Origin: Photobacterium halotolerans DSM 18316
Lineage (GTDB): Bacteria; Pseudomonadota; Gammaproteobacteria; Enterobacterales; Vibrionaceae
Reading direction: 5' to 3'
NCBI RefSeq assembly: GCF_000425165.1
Contig: NZ_KE384321.1
Coordinates: 316,235-380,234 of the forward strand
Length of the DNA stretch: 64,000 bases
Shown here: positions 19,306-30,430 of the stretch, piece after piece
How positions within the stretch are numbered: position 1 is the stretch's first letter
Layout of the letters: the number at the start of each line of letters is the position of its first letter
Made by a program: the position numbers and the translations under genes
The notes under the pieces: generated by a model
The model's input: only the letters and a program-made list of their open reading frames with translations
Told to the model about the DNA's origin: nothing
Databases searched by the model: none

Positions 19306-20088
19306 ATGACCATATGTTTTATAGCTGATTTGCACCTGAGTGCGAATCGCCCTGATATTACCGATTGTTTTCTGCACTTTATGTCATCAGAGGCAACCCA
19401 ATGCGACGCACTCTATGTGTTGGGCGATCTGTTTGAAATGTGGATTGGTGATGATGACGACAATACTTTTCACCGCCAGATCAAAAGTGCATTCAAAGCA
19501 TTAACGGATTCCGGTGTGCCCTGCTTTTTCATCCACGGCAACCGTGATTTCCTGATCGGCAAGCAATTCAGCCGTGAAACGGGCGTCATGTTATTACCAG
19601 AGCACACTGTGATTGACCTGTTCGGTACACCTACACTGATTTTGCATGGCGACACTTTGTGTACTCTGGATGAAAGCTATCAGCGTTACCGGAAAAAAGT
19701 CCATAACCCATTTATTCAATGGCTATTTTTGCGCTTACCACTGGCATGGCGCCAGGCTGTTGGCCGCAAAATGCGCTCTGGCAGCAGCAGCAGTAATCAG
19801 ATGAAGTCCTATGACATCATGGATGTGACGCCACAAGCTGTGATTGACTTGATGTCCGAACACCGGGTGAACCATATGATTCACGGCCATACCCATCGTC
19901 CGGACGTTCACGATTTAACCATTGATGGTCAGCATGCCACCCGGACCGTGCTGGGTGACTGGTATGATCAAGGTTCCGTTCTGCTCTGCACACCAGCAGG
20001 CTGCCAACTTCAAACACGCAGCTTCAGGGCTGCTGAGCAAAATCAGCCACTACAAACTCAACCTCACACATATCCCGGTGATTCATAA
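19306..20088 (+). CDS. lpxH: UDP-2,3-diacylglucosamine diphosphatase LpxH
   Basis: A 260-residue metallophosphoesterase performing the fourth step of lipid A synthesis, cleaving UDP-2,3-diacylglucosamine to lipid X and UMP at the inner membrane face. The metal motifs are in order: FIADLHL (DxH), VLGDLFEMWIGDD (GDxxD), IHGNRDF (GNHD-type), LHGDTLC and HGHTHRP. The C-terminal tail (QLQTRSFRAAEQNQP onward) is about 20 residues longer than in E. coli and polar. The start MTICFIADLHL aligns with the family, though its Shine-Dalgarno is weak. Confidence 0.97.
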   Translation: MTICFIADLHLSANRPDITDCFLHFMSSEATQCDALYVLGDLFEMWIGDDDDNTFHRQIKSAFKALTDSGVPCFFIHGNRDFLIGKQFSRETGVMLLPEHTVIDLFGTPTLILHGDTLCTLDESYQRYRKKVHNPFIQWLFLRLPLAWRQAVGRKMRSGSSSSNQMKSYDIMDVTPQAVIDLMSEHRVNHMIHGHTHRPDVHDLTIDGQHATRTVLGDWYDQGSVLLCTPAGCQLQTRSFRAAEQNQPLQTQPHTYPGDS

Positions 20089-20298
20089 CCAGAAGCATAA
20101 TTCGGGTCAGCACCGGGCATTACTTTTACTTATCAACCTTATCTTTTGGGCTGAACATCACAAGCCGCGCAATTTCTCAGCGAAAGGTCACAACCAGTGG
20201 AAAATTCTACTGCTAATGTTACGCAACGGTGATAATTATTAGTAATATACTGGTTCACTCCTGTCATGCGGACTATTCACCAAAGAGAATCACTGGCA

Positions 20299-21561
20299 AT
20301 GCAAGCCCTCGCCAACACAACGATAACCATAAACAGTGCTGATATCATGTATTCTTATCTTGCCCGGCAGCCCGTTTTAGATCGCGAAAAAACGACTATT
20401 GGCTACGAATTGCTCTTTCGCGACGGGCCCAAAAATTGTTTCCCGGATGTGCCGCCCGAAGAGGCAACAAATCGTTTGTTACTGAACAATTTCTTCTCCA
20501 ACGGTTCAAACGATGTATGCAGTGGCAAGCTCGCCTTTGTCAATTTTCCTGAAAAAAGCCTGCTGAAAGGTACACCTCTTCTTTTTCCGTCTCATACTTT
20601 TGTTATTGAAGTGCTGGAAGACTGCACCCCCTCAGACACACTGCTGGAAACCGTCAGAGACCTTTATCAGCGTGGCTACCAGATAGCACTGGACGATTTT
20701 AACCCGAGCGTAGAATGGAACCGGTTTCTGCCTTTCGTCCACATCATTAAATTTGATTTACAGCTGACGCCTATTGATAAAGCGCGGTTCTTTATTCGCC
20801 GCCACAAAGACAAGCCCATTCAGTTTCTGGCTGAAAAAGTGGAAACCTACGCCGAGTTCCAAGAAGCCAAAGCGGCAGGTTTCCATCTGTTTCAGGGGTA
20901 TTTCTTCAGCAAACCCGAAATGATGCAGCAAAAAACCCTCAGCCCTTCGGCGCTGACGACGCTGCGGCTCTACCAGCAGATCTGCCAGGATGTAGTGAAC
21001 TTTGATGAAGCGGAAGAAATCATTGCGACCGATTTGTCCTTGTCGTACAAGTTATTACGCCATGTGAATGCCATCACCTCAAACCGCGCTGTGCCCATTT
21101 CTTCCTTCAAGCAGGCGCTTATCTATCTGGGGGAAGAAAGGCTTCGTCGTTTTATCAGTTTTGTGGCGACTTCACACGTTACCCGTGACAAACCGGCATC
21201 ACTTTACTGCCTGTCTTTGCAGCGGGCTCATCTGTGCGAGCTGCTGGCTGCCGATATTTCCCCGAAATTAAATGGTAATCGTGCTTTTCTGACGGGACTT
21301 TTCTCGATGCTGGATTCACTGCTTGATCAGCCGCTCGATGTGTTGATCCCTATGTTGCCGCTCGATATCACCATTCAGGACGCCTTGATTCACCGTAAAG
21401 GTAAACTGGGATATCTGCTGTCACTGGTGTGCGCCTATGATCATGCCGACTGGGATCAGGTAGATACCATGTGCTCTAAACTGGGCCTGGAGAGTGAACA
21501 TGTTGCGAACCGCTACCTGGAATCTTTAGAATGGGTGACCAGCATAGAAGAACTGCAATAG
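20299..21561 (+). CDS. EAL-HDOD protein (CdgJ/YuxH-like)
   Basis: About 420 residues with an N-terminal EAL-like domain (GYELLFRDG, then LDDFN, IKFDL, AEKVET and FQGYFFSKPE) and a C-terminal HDOD domain (LSYKLLRHVNA, PISSFKQALIYLGEERLRRF). EAL domains hydrolyse cyclic di-GMP; the motif here is ELL and the metal-binding set is only partly conserved, so the protein may instead bind the nucleotide. Vibrio relatives affect motility, which is known for the family. The start is ambiguous: this ATG has AAAGAGAA upstream, while domain homology alone would favour an ATG 16 codons further in (MYSYLARQPVLD). ychJ follows directly after its stop. Confidence 0.82.
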   Translation: MQALANTTITINSADIMYSYLARQPVLDREKTTIGYELLFRDGPKNCFPDVPPEEATNRLLLNNFFSNGSNDVCSGKLAFVNFPEKSLLKGTPLLFPSHTFVIEVLEDCTPSDTLLETVRDLYQRGYQIALDDFNPSVEWNRFLPFVHIIKFDLQLTPIDKARFFIRRHKDKPIQFLAEKVETYAEFQEAKAAGFHLFQGYFFSKPEMMQQKTLSPSALTTLRLYQQICQDVVNFDEAEEIIATDLSLSYKLLRHVNAITSNRAVPISSFKQALIYLGEERLRRFISFVATSHVTRDKPASLYCLSLQRAHLCELLAADISPKLNGNRAFLTGLFSMLDSLLDQPLDVLIPMLPLDITIQDALIHRKGKLGYLLSLVCAYDHADWDQVDTMCSKLGLESEHVANRYLESLEWVTSIEELQ

Positions 21562-22050
21562 ATGATGACGGACACACAATTATGTCCTTGCGGCAGCCAG
21601 CAACCTTTATCCGGCTGCTGCCAGCTTGTCCACCAGAATCCATCAATGGCCCGGCACCCTGAGCAGCTTATGCGCGCCCGATACAGCGCGCATGTTCTGG
21701 GACTGGTCGATTTTGTCGTAGCCACCTACCACCCCAGTTGCCAGGCAGAGCAATACCGGGATGCCATCGCAGATTCGATTGAGAGCGAATGGCTTGGGCT
21801 TGAGATCATCAGTAGTCAGATCGCCAGTGATACCGAAGGCTATGTCGAATTCAAAGCCTTTTACCGTGACGATAACCAGGAGTGTTGCCTGCACGAAAAA
21901 TCACGATTTTTACGTGAAATAGTCGGAAACAGCCCGCAATGGTTCTATATCGACGGCGCGTATCCGGAAGCAACCGAACCGTTGAAAGCGGGCCGGAATG
22001 ACCCCTGTCCGTGCGGTAGCGGCAAAAAGTTTAAAAAGTGCTGTCTGTGA
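21562..22050 (+). CDS. YchJ family protein with two SEC-C motifs
   Basis: A 162-residue protein of the YchJ / UPF0225 family. It has a cysteine-rich SEC-C-type motif at each end: CPCGSQQPLSGCC at about 6-18 and CPCGSGKKFKKCC at the C terminus, both probable zinc-binding sites, around an NTF2-like core (DFVVATYHPS, FYRDDNQECCLHEKSRF). The biochemical role is unknown. The ATG abuts the preceding stop, suggesting translational coupling with the EAL-HDOD gene. The his leader region follows. Confidence 0.88.
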   Translation: MMTDTQLCPCGSQQPLSGCCQLVHQNPSMARHPEQLMRARYSAHVLGLVDFVVATYHPSCQAEQYRDAIADSIESEWLGLEIISSQIASDTEGYVEFKAFYRDDNQECCLHEKSRFLREIVGNSPQWFYIDGAYPEATEPLKAGRNDPCPCGSGKKFKKCCL

Positions 22051-22107
22051 ACCAATCTCGGTGCGGCATGCAGCACGAAGAAATTTCCAAAATGTACTAA
22101 TTAACTA

Positions 22108-22136
22108 TTGCAAATCCGCTGTAGCTTGGTTAGTGT
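22108..22136 (+). promoter_or_regulatory. Candidate promoter of the histidine operon
   Basis: TTGCAA (4 of 6), a 17-base spacer and TAGTGT (3 of 6) lie about 50 bases before the leader peptide. The -10 is weak, but the position is right for the attenuated his transcript. Confidence 0.4.
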
Positions 22137-22183
22137 GAATAGCAAGTCCACAGTCAATAATGATTTAGACAGAGTACATAATT

Positions 22184-22231
22184 ATGCGTATCCAAATGGT
22201 AAACCTACACCACCATCATCATCCTGATTAG
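22184..22231 (+). CDS. hisL: his operon leader peptide HisL
   Basis: A 15-codon frame encoding MRIQMVNLHHHHHPD, with five consecutive histidine codons and the same HHPD end as enteric HisL. Ribosome progress over these codons reports charged tRNA-His. When it is scarce, stalling frees the downstream antiterminator. It lies just ahead of the attenuator and 163 bases before hisG. Confidence 0.93.
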   Translation: MRIQMVNLHHHHHPD

Positions 22232-22345
22232 TCTTTCAGGAGGATACGCCTCGCTCTGGAAGACGACAAATCGCCTCTTCCAGCGGTCGCTACATATAAG
22301 CAGCATTCAGACCCCCGGAAGAGAAATCTTCCGGGGGTTTTTCGT
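22232..22345 (+). promoter_or_regulatory. his attenuator with alternative pairing segments
   Basis: Segments visible in order: A TCTTTCAG at 22232-22239, B CTGGAAGA at 22256-22263, C TCTTCCAG at 22276-22283, D CCGGAAGA at 22315-22322 and E TCTTCCGG at 22327-22334. A pairs with B (one G.U pair), B with C (8 bp perfect), C with D (6-bp core), and D with E inside the terminator. This is the classical set of mutually exclusive his structures. Confidence 0.85.
22312..22345 (+). terminator. his attenuator terminator
   Basis: An 11-bp perfect stem, CCCCCGGAAGA / TCTTCCGGGGG, with a GAAA tetraloop is followed by TTTTTCGTTTT. It ends about 50 bases before hisG. Confidence 0.92.
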
Positions 22346-22393
22346 TTTAGCACTGAATTTAAAAGATAAATCAAGCATATAGGGAATGTCATC

Positions 22394-23290
22394 ATGCAAA
22401 CACAACGACTACGCATTGCTATCCAGAAGAAAGGACGACTGAGCACTGAATGTAAAGATCTCCTGAAGCGCTGCGGTGTAAAATTCAATCTGATCGGTGA
22501 GCGCCTGGTGGTTCACTGCGAAAATATGCCCATCGACCTGCTGCTGGTTCGTGATGATGACATTCCCGGTCTGATCATGGATGGTGTCGTTGATTTGGGT
22601 TTCATTGGTGAAAATGAACTGGAAGAAGTCGGGCTTGAGCGTGCCGCGCGGGGTGAACCGAGCCACTATGAGATGCTGCGCCGCCTGGATTTCGGTGGCT
22701 GCCGTCTGTCTATTGCGATTGATAAAGACGAGGAATACCAAGGCCCGCAAGATCTGCAAGGTAAACGCATTGCCACTACCTATCCACAACTGGTAAAGCG
22801 CTACATGACAGAGCAGGGTGTGACATTCAGCACCTGCATGCTCAATGGCTCTGTCGAAGTTGCACCGCGTGCCGGTCTGGCCGATGCCATCTGTGACCTG
22901 GTTTCCACCGGTGCGACTCTCGAAGCCAACGGCCTGAAAGAAGTTGAAGTGATCCTGCAGTCTAAAGCGGTACTGATCCAGCGCTCTGGTGATTTCAGCG
23001 CCGACAAACAAGCGCTGATCGAGCGCCTGTTAACCCGTATGCAAGGTGTGATTCAGGCCAAAGAGTCAAAATACATCATGCTGCACGCACCGACTGAATG
23101 CCTGGAACAAGTGACAGCCTTACTGCCTGGCGCGGAAGACCCTACCGTGCTGCCGCTGTCTCACGACAAAAGCCGGGTGGCCGTTCACCTTGTCAGCTCA
23201 GAAAATCTGTTCTGGGAAACCATGGAACAACTCAAAGCGCTGGGCGCCAGCTCAATCCTGGTTCTGCCAATTGAGAAAATGATGGAGTAA
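22394..23290 (+). CDS. hisG: ATP phosphoribosyltransferase HisG
   Basis: First enzyme of histidine synthesis: condenses ATP with PRPP to give phosphoribosyl-ATP, with feedback inhibition by histidine. This is the 298-residue long form, with the C-terminal ACT-like regulatory domain (about 225-298, ending [13 protein letters not shown]). The opening [13 protein letters not shown] and the PRPP-binding stretch [16 protein letters not shown] near residue 170 are conserved. AGGGAA precedes the ATG. It is the first structural gene after the attenuator. Confidence 0.98.
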   Translation: MQTQRLRIAIQKKGRLSTECKDLLKRCGVKFNLIGERLVVHCENMPIDLLLVRDDDIPGLIMDGVVDLGFIGENELEEVGLERAARGEPSHYEMLRRLDFGGCRLSIAIDKDEEYQGPQDLQGKRIATTYPQLVKRYMTEQGVTFSTCMLNGSVEVAPRAGLADAICDLVSTGATLEANGLKEVEVILQSKAVLIQRSGDFSADKQALIERLLTRMQGVIQAKESKYIMLHAPTECLEQVTALLPGAEDPTVLPLSHDKSRVAVHLVSSENLFWETMEQLKALGASSILVLPIEKMME

Positions 23291-23295
23291 GCACC

Positions 23296-24612
23296 ATGAA
23301 GACGGTTGTATGGCAATCTCTGAGTGAACAGCAGCGTGAATCGTTACTGCAACGTCCGGCCATCACGGCAGGCGAGAATGTGACGGCAATTGTCAAAGAC
23401 ATCATTACCGGTGTTCGCGAACGCGGTGATGAGGCCTTGCTGGATCTGGCAGAAAAATTCGATAAAGTCCGCCCGGAATCGCTCAAAGTCAGCCAGGAAG
23501 AGATTCAGGCTGCCGCTGACAGACTGTCAGAGGACATGAAGCAGGCACTGCAACAGGCCTATGCCAACATCGCCAAGTTCCATAAAGCGCAAAAAGCCAA
23601 GCCGCTGCAGGTTGAAACACAACCCGGTGTTATCTGTGAGCAGGTTACCCGGCCCATTAATGCCGTGGGGCTGTACATTCCGGGCGGCAGCGCTCCCTTG
23701 CCGTCGACTGTGTTGATGCTGGGCGTACCGGCACAAATTGCCGGATGCCGGCGCGTGGTGCTTTGCTCGCCTCCGCCTATCGCCGATGAGATTCTGTATG
23801 TCGCCCAACTGTGCGGTATTACCGATGTCTACAATGCCGGCGGTGCGCAGGCTGTCGCCGCCATGGCATACGGCACCGAATCCGTGTCCAGAGTCGACAA
23901 AATTTTCGGCCCCGGTAATGCGTTTGTTACCGAAGCCAAACGTCAGGTAAGCAATGATTTTAATGGCGCCGCCATTGACATGCCTGCCGGCCCGTCTGAA
24001 GTCATGGTCATTGCCGACAGTGGCGCTGATCCGGATTTTATCGCGGCTGATTTACTCAGTCAGGCAGAGCACGGACCAGACTCGCAGGTTGTGCTGGTCA
24101 CGCCTGAGCCAAGTATTGCCGACCGCGTTGCTGACGCCATCGCAAAACAGCTCAGCAGTCTGTCCCGCGCCGATATTGCCCGCCAGGCACTCGGTTCGAG
24201 CCTGATGATCATTGCCGACAGCATCACGCAGTGCGTATCTATCTCTAATCACTACGGACCTGAACACCTGATTGTCCAGACCCGCAACCCACGCGATTTA
24301 GTGCCCCTGCTTGATAACGCCGGCTCGATTTTCCTCGGGCACTGGTCGCCGGAATCCGTGGGCGATTACGCTTCCGGCACCAACCACGTATTGCCGACTT
24401 ATGGTTATACCAAAACTTACTCCAGCCTGGGTCTGGCCGATTTTACCAAGCGAATGACAGTACAGGAACTCAGTGCCGATGGCCTGCTGGAACTGGCACC
24501 GACGGTGGAAACCATGGCAACCGCAGAAGGTCTGGACGCACACCGCCGTGCCGTCAGCATCCGGGTAGAAAAAATCAAACAATCACGCTCATCGACGTTG
24601 AAAGAGGCTTAA
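23296..24612 (+). CDS. hisD: Histidinol dehydrogenase HisD
   Basis: Catalyses the last two steps, oxidising L-histidinol to L-histidine through the aldehyde with two NAD. It has 438 residues. Conserved blocks include [54 protein letters not shown] (zinc ligands Gln and His), the catalytic Glu-His in YGPEHL, and [23 protein letters not shown]. The start is 5 bases after hisG, with GGAG overlapping the hisG end. Confidence 0.98.
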   Translation: MKTVVWQSLSEQQRESLLQRPAITAGENVTAIVKDIITGVRERGDEALLDLAEKFDKVRPESLKVSQEEIQAAADRLSEDMKQALQQAYANIAKFHKAQKAKPLQVETQPGVICEQVTRPINAVGLYIPGGSAPLPSTVLMLGVPAQIAGCRRVVLCSPPPIADEILYVAQLCGITDVYNAGGAQAVAAMAYGTESVSRVDKIFGPGNAFVTEAKRQVSNDFNGAAIDMPAGPSEVMVIADSGADPDFIAADLLSQAEHGPDSQVVLVTPEPSIADRVADAIAKQLSSLSRADIARQALGSSLMIIADSITQCVSISNHYGPEHLIVQTRNPRDLVPLLDNAGSIFLGHWSPESVGDYASGTNHVLPTYGYTKTYSSLGLADFTKRMTVQELSADGLLELAPTVETMATAEGLDAHRRAVSIRVEKIKQSRSSTLKEA

Positions 24613-24613
24613 G

Positions 24614-25669
24614 ATGAACCCTGAATTACTGGCTCGTAAAACCGTTCGCGAACTCACGCCATACCAGTCTGCCCGCCGCCTTGGTGGCAGTGGTGACATC
24701 TGGCTGAATGCCAACGAGTCGCCGTTCGTCAATGAATACAAGATTCAGTGTGATCGCCTGAACCGCTACAGCTCCTGCCAGCCAGAAGCGCTGATTCAGG
24801 CCTATGCCGATTATGCGCGTGTCGATAAATCCCAGGTACTGACTTCCCGCGGAGCTGATGAAGGCATTGAGTTGCTGGTCCGCACTTTCTGTGAGCCCAA
24901 GCAAGACAGCATTCTTTACTGCCCGCCGACTTACGGCATGTACAGCATCAGCGCCGAAACCTTTGATGTGGGCGTCAAGCAGGTACCGCTGACCACTGAC
25001 TGGCAGCTGGATTTACCTGCGATTGCCGATAACCTGGACGGCGTCAAACTGGTGTTTGTCTGCAGCCCTAACAACCCGACCGGCAACCTCATTCGCCGTG
25101 ATGACATTATTGCGCTGCTGAACATGACGCAAGACAAAGCCCTGGTGGTGATGGACGAAGCCTATATCGATTTCTGTCCGGAAGCTTCCACGGTTGATTT
25201 GCTGGCGCAGTTCCCGAATCTGGTGATCCTGCGTACCCTGTCCAAAGCCTTCGCCCTGGCTGGCCTGCGCTGCGGTTTCACACTGGCTAACTCAGTGGTG
25301 ATTGATTTGCTGCTGAAAGTCATTGCACCTTACCCGGTACCTGTCCCTGTGGCGGATATTGCGGTTCAGGCACTGTCGCCTGCCGGTCTGGCCAGAACCA
25401 AATTTCAGGTGCTCGACCTGAGCGCCAACCGGGCTTACCTGCAGGCTGGGCTGGGTATGTTACCCGGTGTGACGGTATACGACGGCTATGGTAACTATCT
25501 GCTGGTACGTTTTCCGGACGGTGATGCCTTGTTCAAAGCCTTGTGGGATAACGGCATTATTCTGCGCCGCTCTCCGATCGAGAACTGCATCCGTATCAGT
25601 ATTGGCAGCCGGGATGAGTGCGAGAAGACTCTGGCCTTCATCCGCACTCAGCTGGAAAAGATTTCGTAA
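24614..25669 (+). CDS. hisC: Histidinol-phosphate aminotransferase HisC
   Basis: A 351-residue PLP aminotransferase that transfers an amino group from glutamate to imidazole acetol phosphate. LNANESPF opens the substrate site, SPNNPTGN and VMDEAYIDF hold the PLP contacts, and [13 protein letters not shown] carries the Schiff-base lysine. C-terminal [18 protein letters not shown] binds the phosphate end. One base separates it from hisD. Confidence 0.98.
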   Translation: MNPELLARKTVRELTPYQSARRLGGSGDIWLNANESPFVNEYKIQCDRLNRYSSCQPEALIQAYADYARVDKSQVLTSRGADEGIELLVRTFCEPKQDSILYCPPTYGMYSISAETFDVGVKQVPLTTDWQLDLPAIADNLDGVKLVFVCSPNNPTGNLIRRDDIIALLNMTQDKALVVMDEAYIDFCPEASTVDLLAQFPNLVILRTLSKAFALAGLRCGFTLANSVVIDLLLKVIAPYPVPVPVADIAVQALSPAGLARTKFQVLDLSANRAYLQAGLGMLPGVTVYDGYGNYLLVRFPDGDALFKALWDNGIILRRSPIENCIRISIGSRDECEKTLAFIRTQLEKIS

Positions 25670-25686
25670 TTTGGAAGGATTCTATT

Positions 25687-26756
25687 GTGAGCAAGGAAAA
25701 AATTCTCTTTATTGATCGCGACGGCACTCTGATTGCCGAGCCGCCGGTAGACTTCCAGGTCGATCGGCTGGACAAACTTGAGCTGGAGCCCTTCGTCATC
25801 CCTGCCCTGCTGAAACTGCAGGATGCTGGCTATAAACTGGTCATGGTGACCAATCAGGACGGACTGGGCACAGACAGCTACCCGCAGGCTGACTTTGATG
25901 CCCCGCACAATATGATGATGGCCATTTTCGAGTCTCAGGGGGTTCGCTTTGATGAGGTGCTGATCTGCCCGCACTTTGAACACGACAACTGCAGTTGCCG
26001 CAAGCCCAAGCTCGGCCTGGTCAAAGATTACCTGCAGCAGGGCCGTGTCGATTTTGCCACCTCGGCGGTTATCGGCGATCGTCAGACCGATCTGCAGCTG
26101 GCCAGCAACATGGCTATCCGGGGTATCCAGTACCAGCGCGAAAACCTGGACTGGCAGCAGATTGTGGCCGATCTCACCACCCGTCCCCGCATTGCCGAAG
26201 TGGTCCGCAAGACCAAAGAAACCGACATCAGAGTGAAGGTCAATCTGGATCAGTCCGGCGGCAACGTGATTCAGACCGGTCTGGGCTTTTTCGATCACAT
26301 GCTGGATCAGATTGCGACGCACGGCGGCTTCCAGCTCACCCTGACCGTCGATGGCGACCTGCACATTGATGATCACCACAGTGTGGAAGACACCGCACTG
26401 GCTCTGGGCCAGGCGCTGAAAGAAGCGCTGGGCGACAAACGCGGCATCGGCCGCTTTGGTTTCAGCCTGCCAATGGACGAATGCCTGGCTCAGTGTGCGC
26501 TGGACTTGTCCGGCCGCCCCTATCTGAAATTCGATGCCAAGTTCAGCCGTGAAAATGTCGGTGATCTGTCAACGGAAATGGTCCCGCACTTCTTCCGCTC
26601 CCTGACCGATACGCTGGCTTGCACCCTGCACCTTTCTTCCGATGGCAACAACGATCACCACATCGTTGAAAGCCTGTTTAAAGCCTTTGGCCGTACCTTG
26701 CGCCAGGCCATTAAAGTGGAAGGCAACGAGCTGCCGAGCAGTAAAGGGGTGCTGTA

Positions 26757-26757
<1 letters not shown>
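25687..26757 (+). CDS. hisB: Bifunctional histidinol-phosphatase / IGP dehydratase HisB
   Basis: A 356-residue fusion. The N-terminal HAD phosphatase ([13 protein letters not shown]; zinc-loop cysteines in [15 protein letters not shown]) dephosphorylates histidinol phosphate. The C-terminal IGP dehydratase ([23 protein letters not shown], later NDHHIVES) binds manganese through its histidines. A longer frame overlaps hisC, but the GTG chosen has GGAAGG 8 bases upstream and gives [15 protein letters not shown] and the E. coli length. The fusion is typical of enteric-type his operons. Confidence 0.97.
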
Positions 26758-28141
<1,384 letters not shown>

Positions 28142-28154
28142 CAAGGAGCCTGAC

Positions 28155-28928
28155 ATGTTAGCAAAACGCATTATTCCCTGCCTGGATGTCCGTGACGGCC
28201 AGGTCGTTAAGGGCGTCCAGTTCCGAAATCACGAAATCATCGGTGACATCGTTCCGCTGGCAAAACGCTATGCGGAAGAAGGGGCCGATGAGTTAGTTTT
28301 CTACGATATCACAGCGTCCAGCGACGGCCGTGTCGTTGACAAAAGCTGGGTCGAACGTGTCGCTGAAGTCATCGATATTCCGTTCTGTGTTGCGGGCGGG
28401 ATTAAATCAGCCGACGATGCCCAGCAAATACTACAATTTGGCGCGGATAAAATTTCTATCAATTCGCCGGCATTAGCCAACCCTGCGCTGATCACTGAGC
28501 TGGCCGATAAATTCGGTGTGCAGTGTATTGTGGTGGGGATCGATTCTTACTTTGATGCCAAAACCGGTCAGTATCAGGTGTACCAGTTCACCGGTGATGA
28601 AAGCCGTACCCAGGTTACCCAGTGGCAAACCGCTGACTGGATTGAGGAAGTGCAGCGCCGCGGGGCGGGTGAAATCGTGCTGAACATGATGAACCAGGAT
28701 GGTGTTCGCCAGGGTTATGATCTGACTCAGCTGAATCTGGTGCGCGACCTTTGCAAAGTGCCGCTTATTGCCTCCGGCGGTGCCGGTGAAATGGCGCATT
28801 TTGCCGATGCCTTTACTATCGCCAAAGTTGACGGCGCCCTCGCCGCTTCGGTTTTCCACAAGCAAATCATTAACATTGGCGAACTCAAGCAATACCTCAA
28901 ACAACAACAGGTGGAGATCCGACTATGA
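28155..28928 (+). CDS. hisF: Imidazole glycerol phosphate synthase, cyclase subunit HisF
   Basis: A 257-residue TIM barrel which uses ammonia channelled from HisH to cyclise PRFAR into imidazole glycerol phosphate and AICAR. Catalytic Asp11 is in [18 protein letters not shown] and Asp130 in [13 protein letters not shown]. The start is the ATG after AAGGAG; the frame extends 27 codons further upstream into hisA without support. Confidence 0.98.
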   Translation: MLAKRIIPCLDVRDGQVVKGVQFRNHEIIGDIVPLAKRYAEEGADELVFYDITASSDGRVVDKSWVERVAEVIDIPFCVAGGIKSADDAQQILQFGADKISINSPALANPALITELADKFGVQCIVVGIDSYFDAKTGQYQVYQFTGDESRTQVTQWQTADWIEEVQRRGAGEIVLNMMNQDGVRQGYDLTQLNLVRDLCKVPLIASGGAGEMAHFADAFTIAKVDGALAASVFHKQIINIGELKQYLKQQQVEIRL

Positions 28929-29557
28929 GCCTGAGCAGTGAAATTAATTGGGACAAGGTCGACGGTCTGGTTCCCGCCGTGGTACAGGACAGCCGCAGTG
29001 GCCAGGTACTGATGCTGGGCTACATGAATGATGAAGCCCTCAGCAAAACGCTGGATACCCGGCAGGTGACCTTCTGGTCACGCAGCAAACAACGTCTTTG
29101 GACCAAAGGCGAGACATCCGGCAATGTGCTGCAACTCAAACAGATTCAGCTCGACTGTGATCAAGACACCCTGCTGGTCAGCGCCGAACCTGTTGGTCCC
29201 ACCTGCCATCTCGGCACGACCACCTGCTTCGACAAGGGCAGCACAGACAGCGGAGACACAGCCACCGCCCCCGACCTGGTGTTTCTTCACCGACTGGAGC
29301 AAGTGCTGGCAGCCCGCAAAGGCGCCGATCCTGAGTCCTCTTACACCGCCAGCCTTTACGCTCGTGGCACCAAGCGGATTTCGCAGAAGGTGGGCGAAGA
29401 AGGCGTTGAAGTCGCGCTTGCGGCAACGGCGGGTGACAAAGAGGAGGTGATTTCCGAATCGGCCGATCTGATGTATCACCTGATAGTGTTGCTTCAGGAT
29501 CAGGGTCTGAGCCTGTCTGATGTGATTGCCAAACTGCAGGAAAGGCACAAAGGCTAA
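28925..29557 (+). CDS. hisI: Bifunctional PRA-CH / PRA-PH HisI (HisIE)
   Basis: A 210-residue fusion catalysing steps two and three. The N-terminal phosphoribosyl-AMP cyclohydrolase has metal ligands in [10 protein letters not shown] and GPTCH plus the [19 protein letters not shown] signature. The C-terminal phosphoribosyl-ATP pyrophosphatase has [10 protein letters not shown] and [13 protein letters not shown]. The ATG overlaps the hisF stop by four bases (ATGA). It ends the operon before a strong terminator. Confidence 0.98.
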   Translation: MSLSSEINWDKVDGLVPAVVQDSRSGQVLMLGYMNDEALSKTLDTRQVTFWSRSKQRLWTKGETSGNVLQLKQIQLDCDQDTLLVSAEPVGPTCHLGTTTCFDKGSTDSGDTATAPDLVFLHRLEQVLAARKGADPESSYTASLYARGTKRISQKVGEEGVEVALAATAGDKEEVISESADLMYHLIVLLQDQGLSLSDVIAKLQERHKG

Positions 29558-29577
29558 AGACCTCGACAAGCCTCATT

Positions 29578-29608
29578 AAAAAAGGAAGCTTCAGCAGCTT
29601 CCTTTTTT
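29578..29608. terminator. Bidirectional terminator between hisI and tdk
   Basis: A 13-bp perfect stem, AAAAAAGGAAGCT / AGCTTCCTTTTTT, with a TCAGC loop lies between convergent genes. Confidence 0.92.
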
Positions 29609-29641
29609 ATTTTGTTTTCATTAATTATTACGTTGGCTTTA

Positions 29642-30244
29642 TCAGGCGCTTTTCGCCGCCTGACGAGCTTGATCCATCGCTTCTTTATAATGCTTCCGGC
29701 AAACCGATACGTATCTGTCGTTACCACCGATTTCGACCTGATCGCCATCCGCAATGGCTTTACCTGAGGCATCATGGCGAATCACCATGTTCGCTTTTCG
29801 GCCACAATGACAAACAGTTTTCAGCTCGACTAGTTTATCGGCCCAGGCCAGCAGATACTGACTACCTTCAAACAGATCACCACGAAAATCGGTACGCAGA
29901 CCATAGCAAAGCACAGGAATATCCAGTTTATCGACCACTTCAGTCAACTGGTGAACCTGAGCTTTCGTCAGGAACTGGCATTCATCCATTAACACGCAAT
30001 CCACCCGTGACAGGCTGTTCATCTGAGACAGCTTTTCCCACAGATTATCTTCCGGGCTATAGAGTTCGGCCTCTTCAGACAGGCCAATTCTGGAACTGAC
30101 CTTGCCCTGACCAAACCGGTTATCAATGGCTGCGGTAAAAATTACCGGCGACATACCGCGTTCACGATAGTTGAAAGACGACTGCAGCAGCGTCGTCGAC
30201 TTCCCGGCATTCATCGCCGAGTAATAAAAATACATTTGCGCCAT
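29642..30244 (-). CDS. tdk: Thymidine kinase
   Basis: A 200-residue type II thymidine kinase of the nucleotide salvage pathway. The P-loop is [14 protein letters not shown] near residue 8-20, the Walker B-like DECQFL is near 90, and four zinc-binding cysteine/histidine positions lie in [14 protein letters not shown] and [17 protein letters not shown] precedes the ATG. It converges on the his operon. Confidence 0.97.
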   Translation of the reverse strand: MAQMYFYYSAMNAGKSTTLLQSSFNYRERGMSPVIFTAAIDNRFGQGKVSSRIGLSEEAELYSPEDNLWEKLSQMNSLSRVDCVLMDECQFLTKAQVHQLTEVVDKLDIPVLCYGLRTDFRGDLFEGSQYLLAWADKLVELKTVCHCGRKANMVIRHDASGKAIADGDQVEIGGNDRYVSVCRKHYKEAMDQARQAAKSA

Positions 30245-30365
30245 CAGGCTTTCCGCATCACTCTGAATGTCGCAAGATGCTACCGAAGAAGCATGCGAAT
30301 TGGAAGTCTGGCTCTCCGCTTCATGCGCTGAGTCAGCTTTAACGTCACATCGTATACGCAGGGAT

Positions 30366-30396
30366 AAAAAACCGGCTCAGTGCATACTAAGCCGGT
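30366..30396 (-). terminator. Intrinsic terminator of the NhaC-family transporter gene
   Basis: Read on the minus strand, ACCGGCT / AGCCGGT closes a 12-nt loop and is followed by TTTTT. It lies about 35 bases past the transporter stop. Confidence 0.75.
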
Positions 30397-30430
30397 CATT
30401 TTTACTGCAAGGGTATTGTTAAAGCTGCGA

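Noticed and set aside
25648-26379. A 243-codon minus-strand frame antisense to hisB
   Set aside because: A shadow of a high-confidence gene, with no start signal and no family resemblance.
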